NCBI RefSeq assembly: GCF_001192795.1
Contig: NZ_DF968181.1
Location: forward strand, 921,101 to 985,100
Origin: Flexilinea flocculi
Lineage (GTDB): Bacteria; Chloroflexota; Anaerolineae; Anaerolineales; Anaerolineaceae
Direction of reading: 5' to 3'
Length of the DNA stretch: 64,000 nt
Numbering within the stretch: the stretch's first letter is position 1; each line of letters begins with the position of its first letter. Positions 35,785 through 43,792 of this stretch are shown in pieces. The position numbers were made by a program, and so were the translations under genes. Below the pieces are notes generated by a model that saw only the letters and a program-made list of their open reading frames with translations, searched no databases and was not told where the DNA came from.

Positions 35785-36597
35785 ATGGAAAATCGGAAGA
35801 TTCAGAATGAGATTACAACCCTGACGGGGATCTTATTAATGGTTTATGTGTTGACGATCTTTATTGATCGGAGCATTGTAATCTTCCCGATTCGAATATC
35901 TGGATTTTCTCTGGATATCAATTGGAAGATGATTGACATTGTTGCTCCGGCAGCAGGATTGTTGAGCAGCTTAGGCTTGTTGCAAATTATTCATGAAAGA
36001 GGCTCTTTCATGAATAAAGAGTTACTCGTTCATGGCATTATTCCTTTTACATCCGCTTTTTCTCTTGGTGTAGTGTTGAGAAATACAACTGTCGGATTTA
36101 GCTGGTGGATGATGTTGTTTTTTGGGGGATTATTATTATTTCTGGTTTTTACAGCAGAGACGATCATGGTTGATCCAAATGATTCTCGAAGAGTCATTGC
36201 AGAAATCGTTCTGACTGGATTGGCTTATTCAACTTTTTTGATTACTTCCATCGCTGTTCGCGTCAATTTGTCCCGCCTAATTCTTGAGCTTCCAGTCCTT
36301 GCATTGGTTGCATTTCTGATTGCGTTGCGTTTATTATTTCTTCGAATTTCCGGAGTGAAACAGGAAAAATGGGCTATCTGGGTCGCAATTTTCGTGATCC
36401 AAACTGCAACTGCATTCCATTACTGGCCAATAAATTCCTTATCCTATAGCGTTTTGATGTTTCTTTGTTTCTATGTGCTGGTTAATAGTATGATTCTGGT
36501 GTCAAGAGGTTATTCAAATTCGGAAATAAAAAAGAAGCAAATCATCCCGCTGGTTATATTGTTCCTCTTATGGATTTTAACTGAAACCGTAAATTAA
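35785..36597 (+). CDS. Polytopic membrane protein, unknown
   Basis: 270 residues from the ATG at 35785 (the frame opens at 35764 with no site). Eight hydrophobic segments run through the protein, with short charged loops and few conserved-looking polar residues in the membrane. No family is recognised. There is no Shine-Dalgarno sequence, which agrees with the close -10 box and a possible leaderless transcript. It stands alone between two repeat copies. Confidence 0.65.
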   Translation: MENRKIQNEITTLTGILLMVYVLTIFIDRSIVIFPIRISGFSLDINWKMIDIVAPAAGLLSSLGLLQIIHERGSFMNKELLVHGIIPFTSAFSLGVVLRNTTVGFSWWMMLFFGGLLLFLVFTAETIMVDPNDSRRVIAEIVLTGLAYSTFLITSIAVRVNLSRLILELPVLALVAFLIALRLLFLRISGVKQEKWAIWVAIFVIQTATAFHYWPINSLSYSVLMFLCFYVLVNSMILVSRGYSNSEIKKKQIIPLVILFLLWILTETVN

Positions 36598-36598
36598 C

Positions 36599-36720
36599 CA
36601 GTAAATTCGATTTTTGGAAAAAAATGTGTTGATGATTTGCGCGAAGCACAAAAACATCAACACAATAATACGTTTCTTCTCACTTCTCCATAAGCATTTA
36701 CAAAATTTGAATTGTTGAAA
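36599..36720. repeat. Dispersed TTCGAA-bordered element, copy 7
   Basis: Left border CCAGTAAATTCGATTTTTGG, right border CAAAATTTGAATTGTTG. The hairpin 36625-36664 (TGTGTTGATG...CATCAACACA around GCGCGAAGC) has a few mismatches in the inner arm. Confidence 0.7.
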
Positions 36721-36741
36721 TGCTCTCTGCCGGTTTGTTAA

Positions 36742-36777
36742 AAAAGGAAGCCGGCTTAAAAATTACCGGCTTCTTTC
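36742..36777. terminator. Bidirectional terminator
   Basis: GAAGCCGG / CCGGCTTC with an 11-base loop and A/T tracts on both sides, between the plus-strand membrane protein and the minus-strand MBL-fold gene. Confidence 0.85.
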
Positions 36778-37773
36778 TTAGAATTCATCATCTTCGTCAA
36801 AGTCTTCGTCTTCATCATAGAAATCATCCGGTTCTTCGTGATCAAGATCGTTATCCGGAGTATATTCTTCATCAAAGTTCAGATCATCGAAATCATCTTC
36901 CAGCGGTTCTTCTTCATATTCATCATCGGATTTCGGCAGTCCTTCTTCGGAAGCGACTTGTTTAAACATCCATACTAAGTTTCGCTTATGTAGCTGTTCT
37001 GCGAGACCTGCAAGATAAACTCTGCTTTTCCCGCAGGATTCGATGGTGATATTGTTCAAGAATTCTGCCGGATTCCTTTTTTTGATTGCTTTTTGAGCTA
37101 CTTCATGCAGATTTTCAATATAGTTCACGTTTTCCTGTATTGCATCATCTATTTCACCTCGCAAGATGATGTCGCCATGTCCCTGGATGATATTTTCAAG
37201 TCCCATGGAACCAATCTTTTTCATAAATGCAAGCGTGTCTTTATAACGACCATCTGTCAACTGCGGTACTGGTAAAAACGCATCTCCTGCAAAAAGGACA
37301 CGATCTTCCTCAACAAATACTGAAATACCATCTTCTGTGTGGCCAGGGGTTAAGAAGATAATCAAATTCTTTTTTCCGACTTTCAGCGTCAATTCTCCAT
37401 AGGAAAAAGTCAGATGGGGAAGGATGATTTTAGAATTCTGAAATGCCGGATTCTGTTTTTTTGTAGATTCAAGTTCTTCAATTCCCTGATTTCGCATGAA
37501 TTCCGCACATTTTGTGTGGGCAATAATCGTAGCGCCAGGGAAAAAGCAATTTCCCCAGGTATGATCAGAATGGGAATGTGTGTTAATCAAATATCGGACA
37601 GGTAAGCCGATTTCTTCTGTAATGAACTTTTGTATTGCCTGAGATTCTTCGGGAACAGCCAGTGTATCAACAACGATTGCCCATTGGGGACCCACAATGA
37701 CTCCGGCTGTAACTTGCGCATAAACATCACTTTGAAACCAGTAAATATTTTCAGAGACTCGCTCTCGCTGCAT
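36778..37773 (-). CDS. Metallo-beta-lactamase-fold hydrolase with acidic C-terminal tail
   Basis: 331 residues. The MBL core (about 1-225) carries the binuclear-metal motif THSHSDH (about 64-70), an FLTPGHTEDG histidine motif, the bridging Asp in LFAGDAFLP, and the final IIQGHGD histidine. A helical part follows (about 225-275). The last 55 residues are almost entirely Asp, Glu, Tyr and Phe (e.g. DDEYEEEPLEDDFDDLNFDE). Substrate unknown; the class includes glyoxalase II, lactonase and nuclease-like enzymes. The acidic tail is unlike standard family members and may bind cations or basic proteins. Confidence 0.85.
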   Translation of the reverse strand: MQRERVSENIYWFQSDVYAQVTAGVIVGPQWAIVVDTLAVPEESQAIQKFITEEIGLPVRYLINTHSHSDHTWGNCFFPGATIIAHTKCAEFMRNQGIEELESTKKQNPAFQNSKIILPHLTFSYGELTLKVGKKNLIIFLTPGHTEDGISVFVEEDRVLFAGDAFLPVPQLTDGRYKDTLAFMKKIGSMGLENIIQGHGDIILRGEIDDAIQENVNYIENLHEVAQKAIKKRNPAEFLNNITIESCGKSRVYLAGLAEQLHKRNLVWMFKQVASEEGLPKSDDEYEEEPLEDDFDDLNFDEEYTPDNDLDHEEPDDFYDEDEDFDEDDEF

Positions 37774-38125
37774 AACTCTTTAGATCCTCTCGTCAAAGAA
37801 CGCAATCGCCATAAAAGTATATAAAAATACTTGAATATAGAATAGCATAATCAAAATAAAAAGTCAAAATCCGTAAAAAAAATCTTCGAAAAACTGGCAT
37901 AATCTCAGCATAAAAATTCAATATTTCGAAAATTCTTTTTGCATAATTGTCCAGTAAAACAAACGCAAAAAAGTTTACCATTTATTTTAGGAAAAATCGT
38001 AAATTTACAATTATCTGATGATTCGGAAATTCGATTAATTGATAGATTCCTTCGGATACTTTATTTCTTTTTTTTGGGAATCCTAACGGAATTGGATGGT
38101 ATTCGATATTTAGGAAAAAGTTCAA
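37774..38125. other. AT-rich gap without recognised gene
   Basis: About 350 bases upstream of the MBL gene. It contains short ORFs on both strands with no ribosome-binding sites or recognisable sequence, and a TATTTCGAAAATTC stretch that weakly recalls the element border. Nothing else that I can support. Confidence 0.5.
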
Positions 38126-38157
38126 ATAAAAAAACATCCTGATGAGGGATGTTTTTT
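38126..38157 (-). terminator. Terminator after tRNA-Glu
   Basis: On the minus strand AAAAAACATCC / GGATGTTTTTT with a seven-base loop and a T tract, directly behind the tRNA. Confidence 0.88.
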
Positions 38158-38158
38158 G

Positions 38159-38231
38159 CACCTCCAAAGAGATTCGAACTCTTGTTTTAACCTTGAAAGG
38201 GTTGTGTCCTAGTCCCCTAGACGATGGAGGC
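38159..38231 (-). tRNA. tRNA-Glu (TTC anticodon)
   Basis: On the minus strand the acceptor GCCTCCA pairs with TGGAGGT (the first pair is G:T). The D arm is CGTCTAGGGGACTAGGAC, the anticodon loop CTTTCAA has anticodon TTC, and the T arm holds GAGTTCGAATCTC. The order TCGTCTAGGGG...AGGAC is typical of bacterial tRNA-Glu. CCA is not encoded. Confidence 0.93.
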
Positions 38232-38318
38232 TCTTTATTGTTTAACGGAGAGAATTTTAGCAGGATAATTCTGTTCCGTCAAGGTAATTATGATTAAGTC
38301 AATAATACGAAATAAAAC

Positions 38319-38415
38319 CGTGAATTGACAAAGTAAATGCAACTTGGGAAGATGAAAAAGGGAAATCCAGGTTGCACTAAGTCTGACAAAGAGAAGGTTG
38401 CATTTACTTTGTTAA
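38319..38415. repeat. Second repeat family: 19-bp inverted repeats AAAGTAAATGCAAC
   Basis: TTGACAAAGTAAATGCAAC (38325-38343) and GTTGCATTTACTTTGTTAA (38397-38415) are inverted repeats with one mismatch. A 23-base stretch including the left one (38319-38341) occurs exactly, in reverse complement, at 54081-54103. Inside is a further GGTTGCACTAA copy. It could be a MITE-like or insertion-sequence-end remnant. Confidence 0.75.
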
Positions 38416-38465
38416 CTCATTTTGTTTGAATCGTGTGAACTGAACTCCTGAAATTGCTGAAGCTC

Positions 38466-39167
38466 TCATTTTTCATTGCGAGCGGCTTGTTGTACTTGAT
38501 GGATAATCAGCATAAATTCAGCTTTCATCGGACCAATTTTCTGAATCAGCTCATCACATGCCCCTGTCAATATCCATTCGTTAGGCAGCGTCAGGTTGAG
38601 GGTCAGCGTGATCCGCTGATTTTTCCCGAACACTTTGCTGATATCAGAAAGCAGATTGGTTAATCGGTATGGCGTATCCATGAGAATAATCGGCATGCGC
38701 ATTTGCTTATAATTTTTCAATTGCCGCAGGCGCTCCTCTGGATCACGGGGAAGGAATCCTCCAAAAACAAAATTTTTCATATGCAGGGGAGTTACAGAAA
38801 TTGCGGTAGTTAAAGCTGAAACACCGGGAATCGGAATGATTGTAAAACCGGCATCGATAACTGCCTCGATCAGCAAATGACCCGGATCAGAAAAGAGCGG
38901 AGTCCCGCAATCCGAAACTAACGCCAGATTTTGCCCTTGAGCCAGACGGATCAGTATGTTTTCGATCTGACCAGATTCATTATGCTCGTTCAGAGCGATA
39001 ATTTCTTTTTCTTCAATCCCGTTTTTCTTGAGTAATTTGCTTCCGTTGCGAAATTCTTCGCAGATCAGCGCATCCACTGTTTTCAGCGTTTTAATGGCAC
39101 GGAGTGTAATATCATCGGGATTTCCAATGGGCGTGGAAACAATATAGAGTGCATTTTTCGTATTCAT
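38466..39167 (-). CDS. rsmI: 16S rRNA (cytidine-1402-2'-O)-methyltransferase
   Basis: 233 residues. RsmI methylates the ribose of C1402 in the ribosomal P site with SAM. Family motifs: LYIVSTPIGNPDDITLRA at the start, CEEFRNGSKLL, ALVSDCGTPLFSDPG, IPIPGVSALTTAIS, and FGGFLPRDPEERLRQL. It is shorter than the roughly 280-residue E. coli enzyme because the C-terminal extension is missing. Position 2 of the usual SDAGTP motif is Cys here. Single-gene unit on the minus strand, flanked by repeat elements. Confidence 0.9.
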   Translation of the reverse strand: MNTKNALYIVSTPIGNPDDITLRAIKTLKTVDALICEEFRNGSKLLKKNGIEEKEIIALNEHNESGQIENILIRLAQGQNLALVSDCGTPLFSDPGHLLIEAVIDAGFTIIPIPGVSALTTAISVTPLHMKNFVFGGFLPRDPEERLRQLKNYKQMRMPIILMDTPYRLTNLLSDISKVFGKNQRITLTLNLTLPNEWILTGACDELIQKIGPMKAEFMLIIHQVQQAARNEK

Positions 39168-39212
39168 GATGTAATTCTATCATTTTCATGTTCATATAAT
39201 TGTCTGAATCAG

Positions 39213-39333
39213 CAACTCAAAATAGAGACATGCTTATCGAATTGATAGAAGATATAAGTCATTGTTATGTTTATACGTAAAGCGCAAAAACACCACTGCA
39301 ACACAAATTCTTTTTACAATTTGAATCGTTAAT
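39213..39333. repeat. Dispersed TTCGAA-bordered element, degenerate copy 8
   Basis: Left border AATCAGCAACTCAAAATAG and right border CAATTTGAATCGTTAATC are eroded; the centre retains CGTAAAGCGCAAAAACACC. Placed here by position and partial matches only. Confidence 0.5.
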
Positions 39334-39351
39334 CTTGTTCAAGGCGGATGA

Positions 39352-39357
39352 TAAAAT
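39352..39357 (+). promoter_or_regulatory. -10-like TAAAAT close to the murJ start
   Basis: TAAAAT ends six bases before the ATG at 39364, which would give a leaderless transcript, as at 35785. No Shine-Dalgarno is visible. Confidence 0.35.
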
Positions 39358-39363
39358 AATGGA

Positions 39364-40986
39364 ATGAAAGCATCCTCATTAACAAAAACTGCATTATTGC
39401 TCTTCTTCTGTTTTGGTATTGATAAGATTACTGCGATTATCCGGCAGTTAATTATTGCCAGACAGTTTGGTTTGTCATCTGAATTGGACGTCTTCAATAT
39501 TGCGAATAATCTTCCCGATATGCTTTTTATCCTCATCAGTGGCGGAGCGATGTCCCTGGTATTGATTCCTGTCATGACGGAAGTCATCATCAAAGATGGA
39601 AGAATGGCAGCTTGGCGGTTATTCTCATCTGTGGCAAATCTGGCTTTCCTTTGTTCCCTTTTTTTTGCAGTAATTATTGCGATCCTGGCAGAACCTATTG
39701 TGGCATCAGAAATTGGTATTGCCCCGGGATTCAGTGCAGAACAGAAAAGGACTGTGGCTGAATTGATGCGCATGAATCTGATTGCCACCATGATTTTTTC
39801 GATCAGCGGATTAATCATGGGCGGATTGCAAGCGAATAAACATTTTTTAATGCCGGCGCTCGCGCCCATTCTATATAATATAGGACAAATTTTTGGCGCA
39901 TTGATACTGGCACCATCGAAACCCTATTGGATCGGGAGTTTTCGCTTGCCTTGTTTAGGAATGGGCGTACACGGACTGGCAACCGGCGTAATTTTAGGCG
40001 CTTTACTGCACCTCCTGATTCAGATTCCAGCGCTGATTCGATTCCAATTTCGCTGGTCTCCGGTGATTGCTTTTCATGACGAATCCGTCCGAAAACTTTT
40101 ACGAATCATGGGACCGAGAATTCTATCGGTTTTTTTTGTCCAACTTATTTTTATTGTGCGGGATAATCTTGCTTCGCGTCTTTCCACTGGTGCTGTTACA
40201 GCGCTCAGTTATGGGTATATGTTCCAACAGCTTCCCGAGACATTGATTGGTACTGTTCTCGGTACGGCAATCCTTCCGACACTGTCGGTTTTCATTTCAA
40301 AAGGCGAGAGAGCAAACTATGAAACGACAATTCAGAAGGCATGCCAATTATGTATCGGTTTATCCTTTGGCAGTGCGGTGATATTGGGAATCGGATTGCA
40401 ACCGTTGATCCAATTCGCTTTTCATTTCGATACTGCACAGACTTCTTTACTTATGTGGACGCTGCGCGGTTTTCTTCTCGGTTTGGCGGGGCATTGTCTG
40501 CTGGAAACGGTGAATCGGGCTTTCTATGCCCAGCAGGAAGCGCTGCTGCCACTGATTGGAACATTTTTAAACCTTGTTCTTTATATTCTGATCGGATCGA
40601 TGCTCTTTCGGCGCTTGGATGCTCCCGGAATCAGTCTGACGGATTCCATTGCATTTACGCTGCAATCAGTATTTCTTTTATGCTTGCTGAAAATGCCGCC
40701 CGAGACTCGGCTGCGTTGGGTACAAAGTCGAGGACGATTTTGGCGCTGGATCCAAGGAGAGCGTTCTGCTCATTCTATCCAAATGGCAGCAAAGGTGATT
40801 TTTGGAAATACGATTCTTCGATCCGGAATTGGGGCTTTATTCAGCGGATTTGTCTGTTATATGCTGATGAGCAGTCATATTGAGAATCTGAATATTCTGG
40901 TAAAATCAGTATTTGGAATGACGCTGGCGATCATTATTTATATTCCATTTATCTTACCGGAAATAAAAATACTACGTCACTTTTAG
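39364..40986 (+). CDS. murJ: Lipid II flippase MurJ/MviN family
   Basis: 540 residues with about 14 hydrophobic segments. MOP-superfamily transporter that moves lipid-linked peptidoglycan precursors across the membrane. The start FFCFGIDKITAIIRQLIIARQFGLSSELDVFNIANNLPD (split by eye) matches the MviN N-terminus, and FQQLPETLIGTVLGTAILPTLS is the conserved central motif seen across the family. The downstream helices include FLLGLAGHCLLETVNRAFYA, also typical. Single-gene unit; no other cell-wall genes are adjacent. Presence of a flippase fits a walled cell, in line with the LysM protein at 13.2 kb. Confidence 0.9.
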   Translation: MKASSLTKTALLLFFCFGIDKITAIIRQLIIARQFGLSSELDVFNIANNLPDMLFILISGGAMSLVLIPVMTEVIIKDGRMAAWRLFSSVANLAFLCSLFFAVIIAILAEPIVASEIGIAPGFSAEQKRTVAELMRMNLIATMIFSISGLIMGGLQANKHFLMPALAPILYNIGQIFGALILAPSKPYWIGSFRLPCLGMGVHGLATGVILGALLHLLIQIPALIRFQFRWSPVIAFHDESVRKLLRIMGPRILSVFFVQLIFIVRDNLASRLSTGAVTALSYGYMFQQLPETLIGTVLGTAILPTLSVFISKGERANYETTIQKACQLCIGLSFGSAVILGIGLQPLIQFAFHFDTAQTSLLMWTLRGFLLGLAGHCLLETVNRAFYAQQEALLPLIGTFLNLVLYILIGSMLFRRLDAPGISLTDSIAFTLQSVFLLCLLKMPPETRLRWVQSRGRFWRWIQGERSAHSIQMAAKVIFGNTILRSGIGALFSGFVCYMLMSSHIENLNILVKSVFGMTLAIIIYIPFILPEIKILRHF

Positions 40987-41007
40987 AACAAAGGATGATC
41001 AAAGAAT

Positions 41008-41130
41008 ACAGCGATTCGAAATATGAAAAAGATACTTGTTGCTTATTGGGCTTTGCGCAAAACATATAATTAAAAGAACAACAAATTCCTTTCTTTATTC
41101 GAATAGTCAATCCATATTTCAAATTGCTGT
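41008..41130. repeat. Dispersed TTCGAA-bordered element, copy 9
   Basis: Left border ACAGCGATTCGAAATATGA and right border CCATATTTCAAATTGCTGT are clear inverted repeats. The centre has GGCTTTGCGCAAAAC, with arms partly lost. An extra TTATTCGAATAGTCAA site lies inside the right half. Confidence 0.8.
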
Positions 41131-41162
41131 CAAGAAAACTGTTAGTCATTTTGGAGCAAATC

Positions 41163-42389
41163 ATGAATCAAAATAATCCGAACAATCCGGGCGGTGAATT
41201 CAATCAGGGAAATCCAAGTCCGATGAATCCATACGGCGGATATCCTCAAGTACCGAATCAAAATTTTCCACAACAGCCTGGATTCCCTCCTGGACAGCCG
41301 CAAGGATTTCCTCCGATGGGGCAATCTCCTGCCGGAAAAAACCAGGCAAAAGGTCAAAAGAACACAGCGCCAAAAAAAATGAAACCACGAAAACCGAGCA
41401 ACGCTGGATGGGTTTGGCTCGGTATATTGATTATGTTAGTGATGATCGTCGGAGGCGCAATTCTGGGCTACAATACGGCGATTCGGGAACGAAAATCTGC
41501 CTTTAATAAGATGTCGGTGCAAGCCGCATCCGAACAATATCAATTTGCTTTAACTGATATTATTAACGGAAAACTGGAAAATGCAAAAACCAGGCTGGAA
41601 TATGTACTGAGCGTCGATCCGAATTATCCGGGTGCAACCGAAAAATATACGGAATTAGTCATCCAGTTATACCCGAAAGAGACTCCAACTCCATTTTATA
41701 CAGCTACTCCTGCCCCATCCGCCACACCGGACACACGCGGTGAGGAAGAAATGTATAATACAATCACCGCCAATATGGCTGCTTCTGAATGGGAGACGGC
41801 AATCCGGAATATGGATGCTCTCAGAGATAAAAACCTTGAATACCGATCGATGGAGATTGACGGGCTGTATTATATTGCGCTACGCAATTGGGGCATCAAT
41901 CTGATTAACCAGGGATACCTCGAATCGGGAATTTACAAAATCACATTAGCTGAAGCGTTTGGACCGATCGACAGCGTGGCGAACAATCAGCGTATCGCCG
42001 CCCGTAGTTATCTGGCCGGTGCAGGCTTCTGGGAGATCAACTGGGCGAAAGCGCTTGAATACTACAGTAATGCTTATCTGAATGCGCCGAATATGTACGA
42101 CCAATCCTCCGGATATACTGCCCAGCAGCGTTATGCTGAAGCTTCTTTTGAATATGCTAATCAGTTGGTGGCATCCTCCGATTTTTGCGGTTCGATCACC
42201 TATTATGATCAGGGATATTCCATCGGTGCCAATGATGCGATTGCACCGACAGCAACCGCTGCTTATCTGGCTTGTTACCCCCCGGCTGCGACCAGTGCTC
42301 CTGATGTTCCTTCGGACATTGCTCCGACAATGCCGCTTGAGCTTTCAACGGAAACTCCGTTTGTCGAACCTACTCCGCTGGGTAAATAA
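41163..42389 (+). CDS. Membrane protein with Pro/Gln/Gly-rich N-terminus and TPR-like C-terminal domain
   Basis: 408 residues from the ATG at 41163, which has TTGGAGC upstream; the frame opens at 41124. Residues 1-60 are low-complexity (Asn, Pro, Gly, Gln; FPPGQPQGFPP). A basic stretch (KKMKPRKPS) follows, then one membrane helix (about 78-100). The remaining 300 residues are alpha-helical with repeated pairs resembling TPRs (YQFALTDIINGKLENAKTRL, KALEYYSNAYLNAP), separated by Pro/Thr linkers. The basic residues before the helix put the low-complexity part inside and the TPR part outside. Role unknown; a scaffold is plausible. Confidence 0.75.
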   Translation: MNQNNPNNPGGEFNQGNPSPMNPYGGYPQVPNQNFPQQPGFPPGQPQGFPPMGQSPAGKNQAKGQKNTAPKKMKPRKPSNAGWVWLGILIMLVMIVGGAILGYNTAIRERKSAFNKMSVQAASEQYQFALTDIINGKLENAKTRLEYVLSVDPNYPGATEKYTELVIQLYPKETPTPFYTATPAPSATPDTRGEEEMYNTITANMAASEWETAIRNMDALRDKNLEYRSMEIDGLYYIALRNWGINLINQGYLESGIYKITLAEAFGPIDSVANNQRIAARSYLAGAGFWEINWAKALEYYSNAYLNAPNMYDQSSGYTAQQRYAEASFEYANQLVASSDFCGSITYYDQGYSIGANDAIAPTATAAYLACYPPAATSAPDVPSDIAPTMPLELSTETPFVEPTPLGK

Positions 42390-42414
42390 GACTGATTTAT
42401 TTATTGAGATAAGA

Positions 42415-42446
42415 AAAAAAAGGAGCTTTTCATGGCTCCTTTTTTT
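42415..42446. terminator. Bidirectional terminator
   Basis: AAAAAAAGGAGC / GCTCCTTTTTTT with an eight-base loop, between the TPR-like gene and convergent rimO. Confidence 0.9.
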
Positions 42447-42469
42447 TATAAACTTTTATAAGAAATAAA

Positions 42470-43783
42470 CTACAGTCGAGTTCCCATTAAATCATATTCC
42501 ATGGCGTTATGAATCATGACCGGAACAATACTCCCGACCTCAGCGAATCCTTCAACCAGGACAACCCCGTCAATTTCCGGCGCATCCCGATAACTTCGGC
42601 CGACCATGAAACGATCGTCCTGCCTGCCTTCAATCAGGACATCCATCTTCTTTCCGATGAAAGAGCGATTGACCTTATGAGAAATTTCCTGCTGGTGGCG
42701 CATAAGCAAATCAACGCGTTGCGTTTTAATTTCTTCCGGAACGGTATCTCCATAGGCTGCACTGGAAGTACCTTCCTCCAGATAATAAGGAAAAACACCG
42801 ACGCGATCAAATTTCATCTCAGTCAGAAAATCATAGAGCGACATAAACTCTTCGTCGGTTTCTTCGGGGAATCCGGCGATAAAGGTAGAGCGGATTGCGA
42901 TTCCGGGGATTCGCTCCCGCATTTTGCAAATGGTTTCTCTGACCCAGCCCATATCATCCGGCCGGTGCATTCGTTTTAATACTGCCGGATGCGCATGCTG
43001 CAGCGGAATGTCCAAATATGGAAGAACAGTTGGATTGGAAGCCATCAGATCGATGAGCCGATCGGTAACAAATCCTGGAAACGCGTATAAAATTCTAAGC
43101 CAGTTGATTTCCGGAGCAGCCTGCAAGATTTTTTCAATTAATCCTGGCAGCGCATCCTTTTCTCCCCGATCCTGCCCATAAGCCGTAGTATCCTGTGCAA
43201 TCAGAATCAATTCCCGCATGCCCATATTTTGAAGCAATTCGGCATCCTTCAAGATTTCCTCAACAGGGCGGCTTTTCCAATTGCCTTTAATTAATGGAAT
43301 TGAACAAAAGGCACATCGACGGCTGCAGCCATCCGCGATCTTCAGATACGCGCTGGCACCATTAACAGCATACTGGCTAAAATTTTGCGCAATATTCTTC
43401 GTCATCATCGGACTTGGCGGGTTGACTCGTTTCTTCAGACTATCAATCAACGTCATAATATCTGTAATGTGGCGAGTGCCTAAAATACCATCCACTTTTG
43501 GACAGGATGACATGATCTGATCACTGAATCGTTCTGCCATACATCCTGCTGCAATCAAGTATTGTCCGCTCTTTTTAATGTCCGACAACTGCTGCAGCGT
43601 TTGAATTGCTTCGTCTCTGGCAGGCTTGATAAAACCGCATGTATTTACAATCAATACTTCAGCCTGTTTCGGATTGTCCGTGAAAGAATATCCGGCTTGA
43701 ACTAACCTGACTCCCATTGAAGTAGAGTCGACTGTATTTTTTGCACATCCAAGTGAAACTAAATGAAAGGAGTTTTTCTTCAT
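42470..43783 (-). CDS. rimO: Ribosomal protein S12 methylthiotransferase RimO
   Basis: 437 residues, the normal length. Radical-SAM enzyme that adds a methylthio group to an Asp of ribosomal protein S12. N-terminal MTTase domain with SLGCAKNTVDS and VNTCGFIKPARDEA (cluster-binding cysteines). Radical SAM core with the CxxxCxxC motif CSRRCAFCSIP near residue 155 and LIAQDTTAYGQD. C-terminal TRAM domain with GKKMDVLIEGRQDDRFMVGRS. The IAQDTT motif and FIKPARDEA favour RimO over MiaB. It starts nine bases after the RodZ-like gene stops, so the two form an operon. Confidence 0.93.
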   Translation of the reverse strand: MKKNSFHLVSLGCAKNTVDSTSMGVRLVQAGYSFTDNPKQAEVLIVNTCGFIKPARDEAIQTLQQLSDIKKSGQYLIAAGCMAERFSDQIMSSCPKVDGILGTRHITDIMTLIDSLKKRVNPPSPMMTKNIAQNFSQYAVNGASAYLKIADGCSRRCAFCSIPLIKGNWKSRPVEEILKDAELLQNMGMRELILIAQDTTAYGQDRGEKDALPGLIEKILQAAPEINWLRILYAFPGFVTDRLIDLMASNPTVLPYLDIPLQHAHPAVLKRMHRPDDMGWVRETICKMRERIPGIAIRSTFIAGFPEETDEEFMSLYDFLTEMKFDRVGVFPYYLEEGTSSAAYGDTVPEEIKTQRVDLLMRHQQEISHKVNRSFIGKKMDVLIEGRQDDRFMVGRSYRDAPEIDGVVLVEGFAEVGSIVPVMIHNAMEYDLMGTRL

Positions 43784-43792
43784 TGCGTCCTG

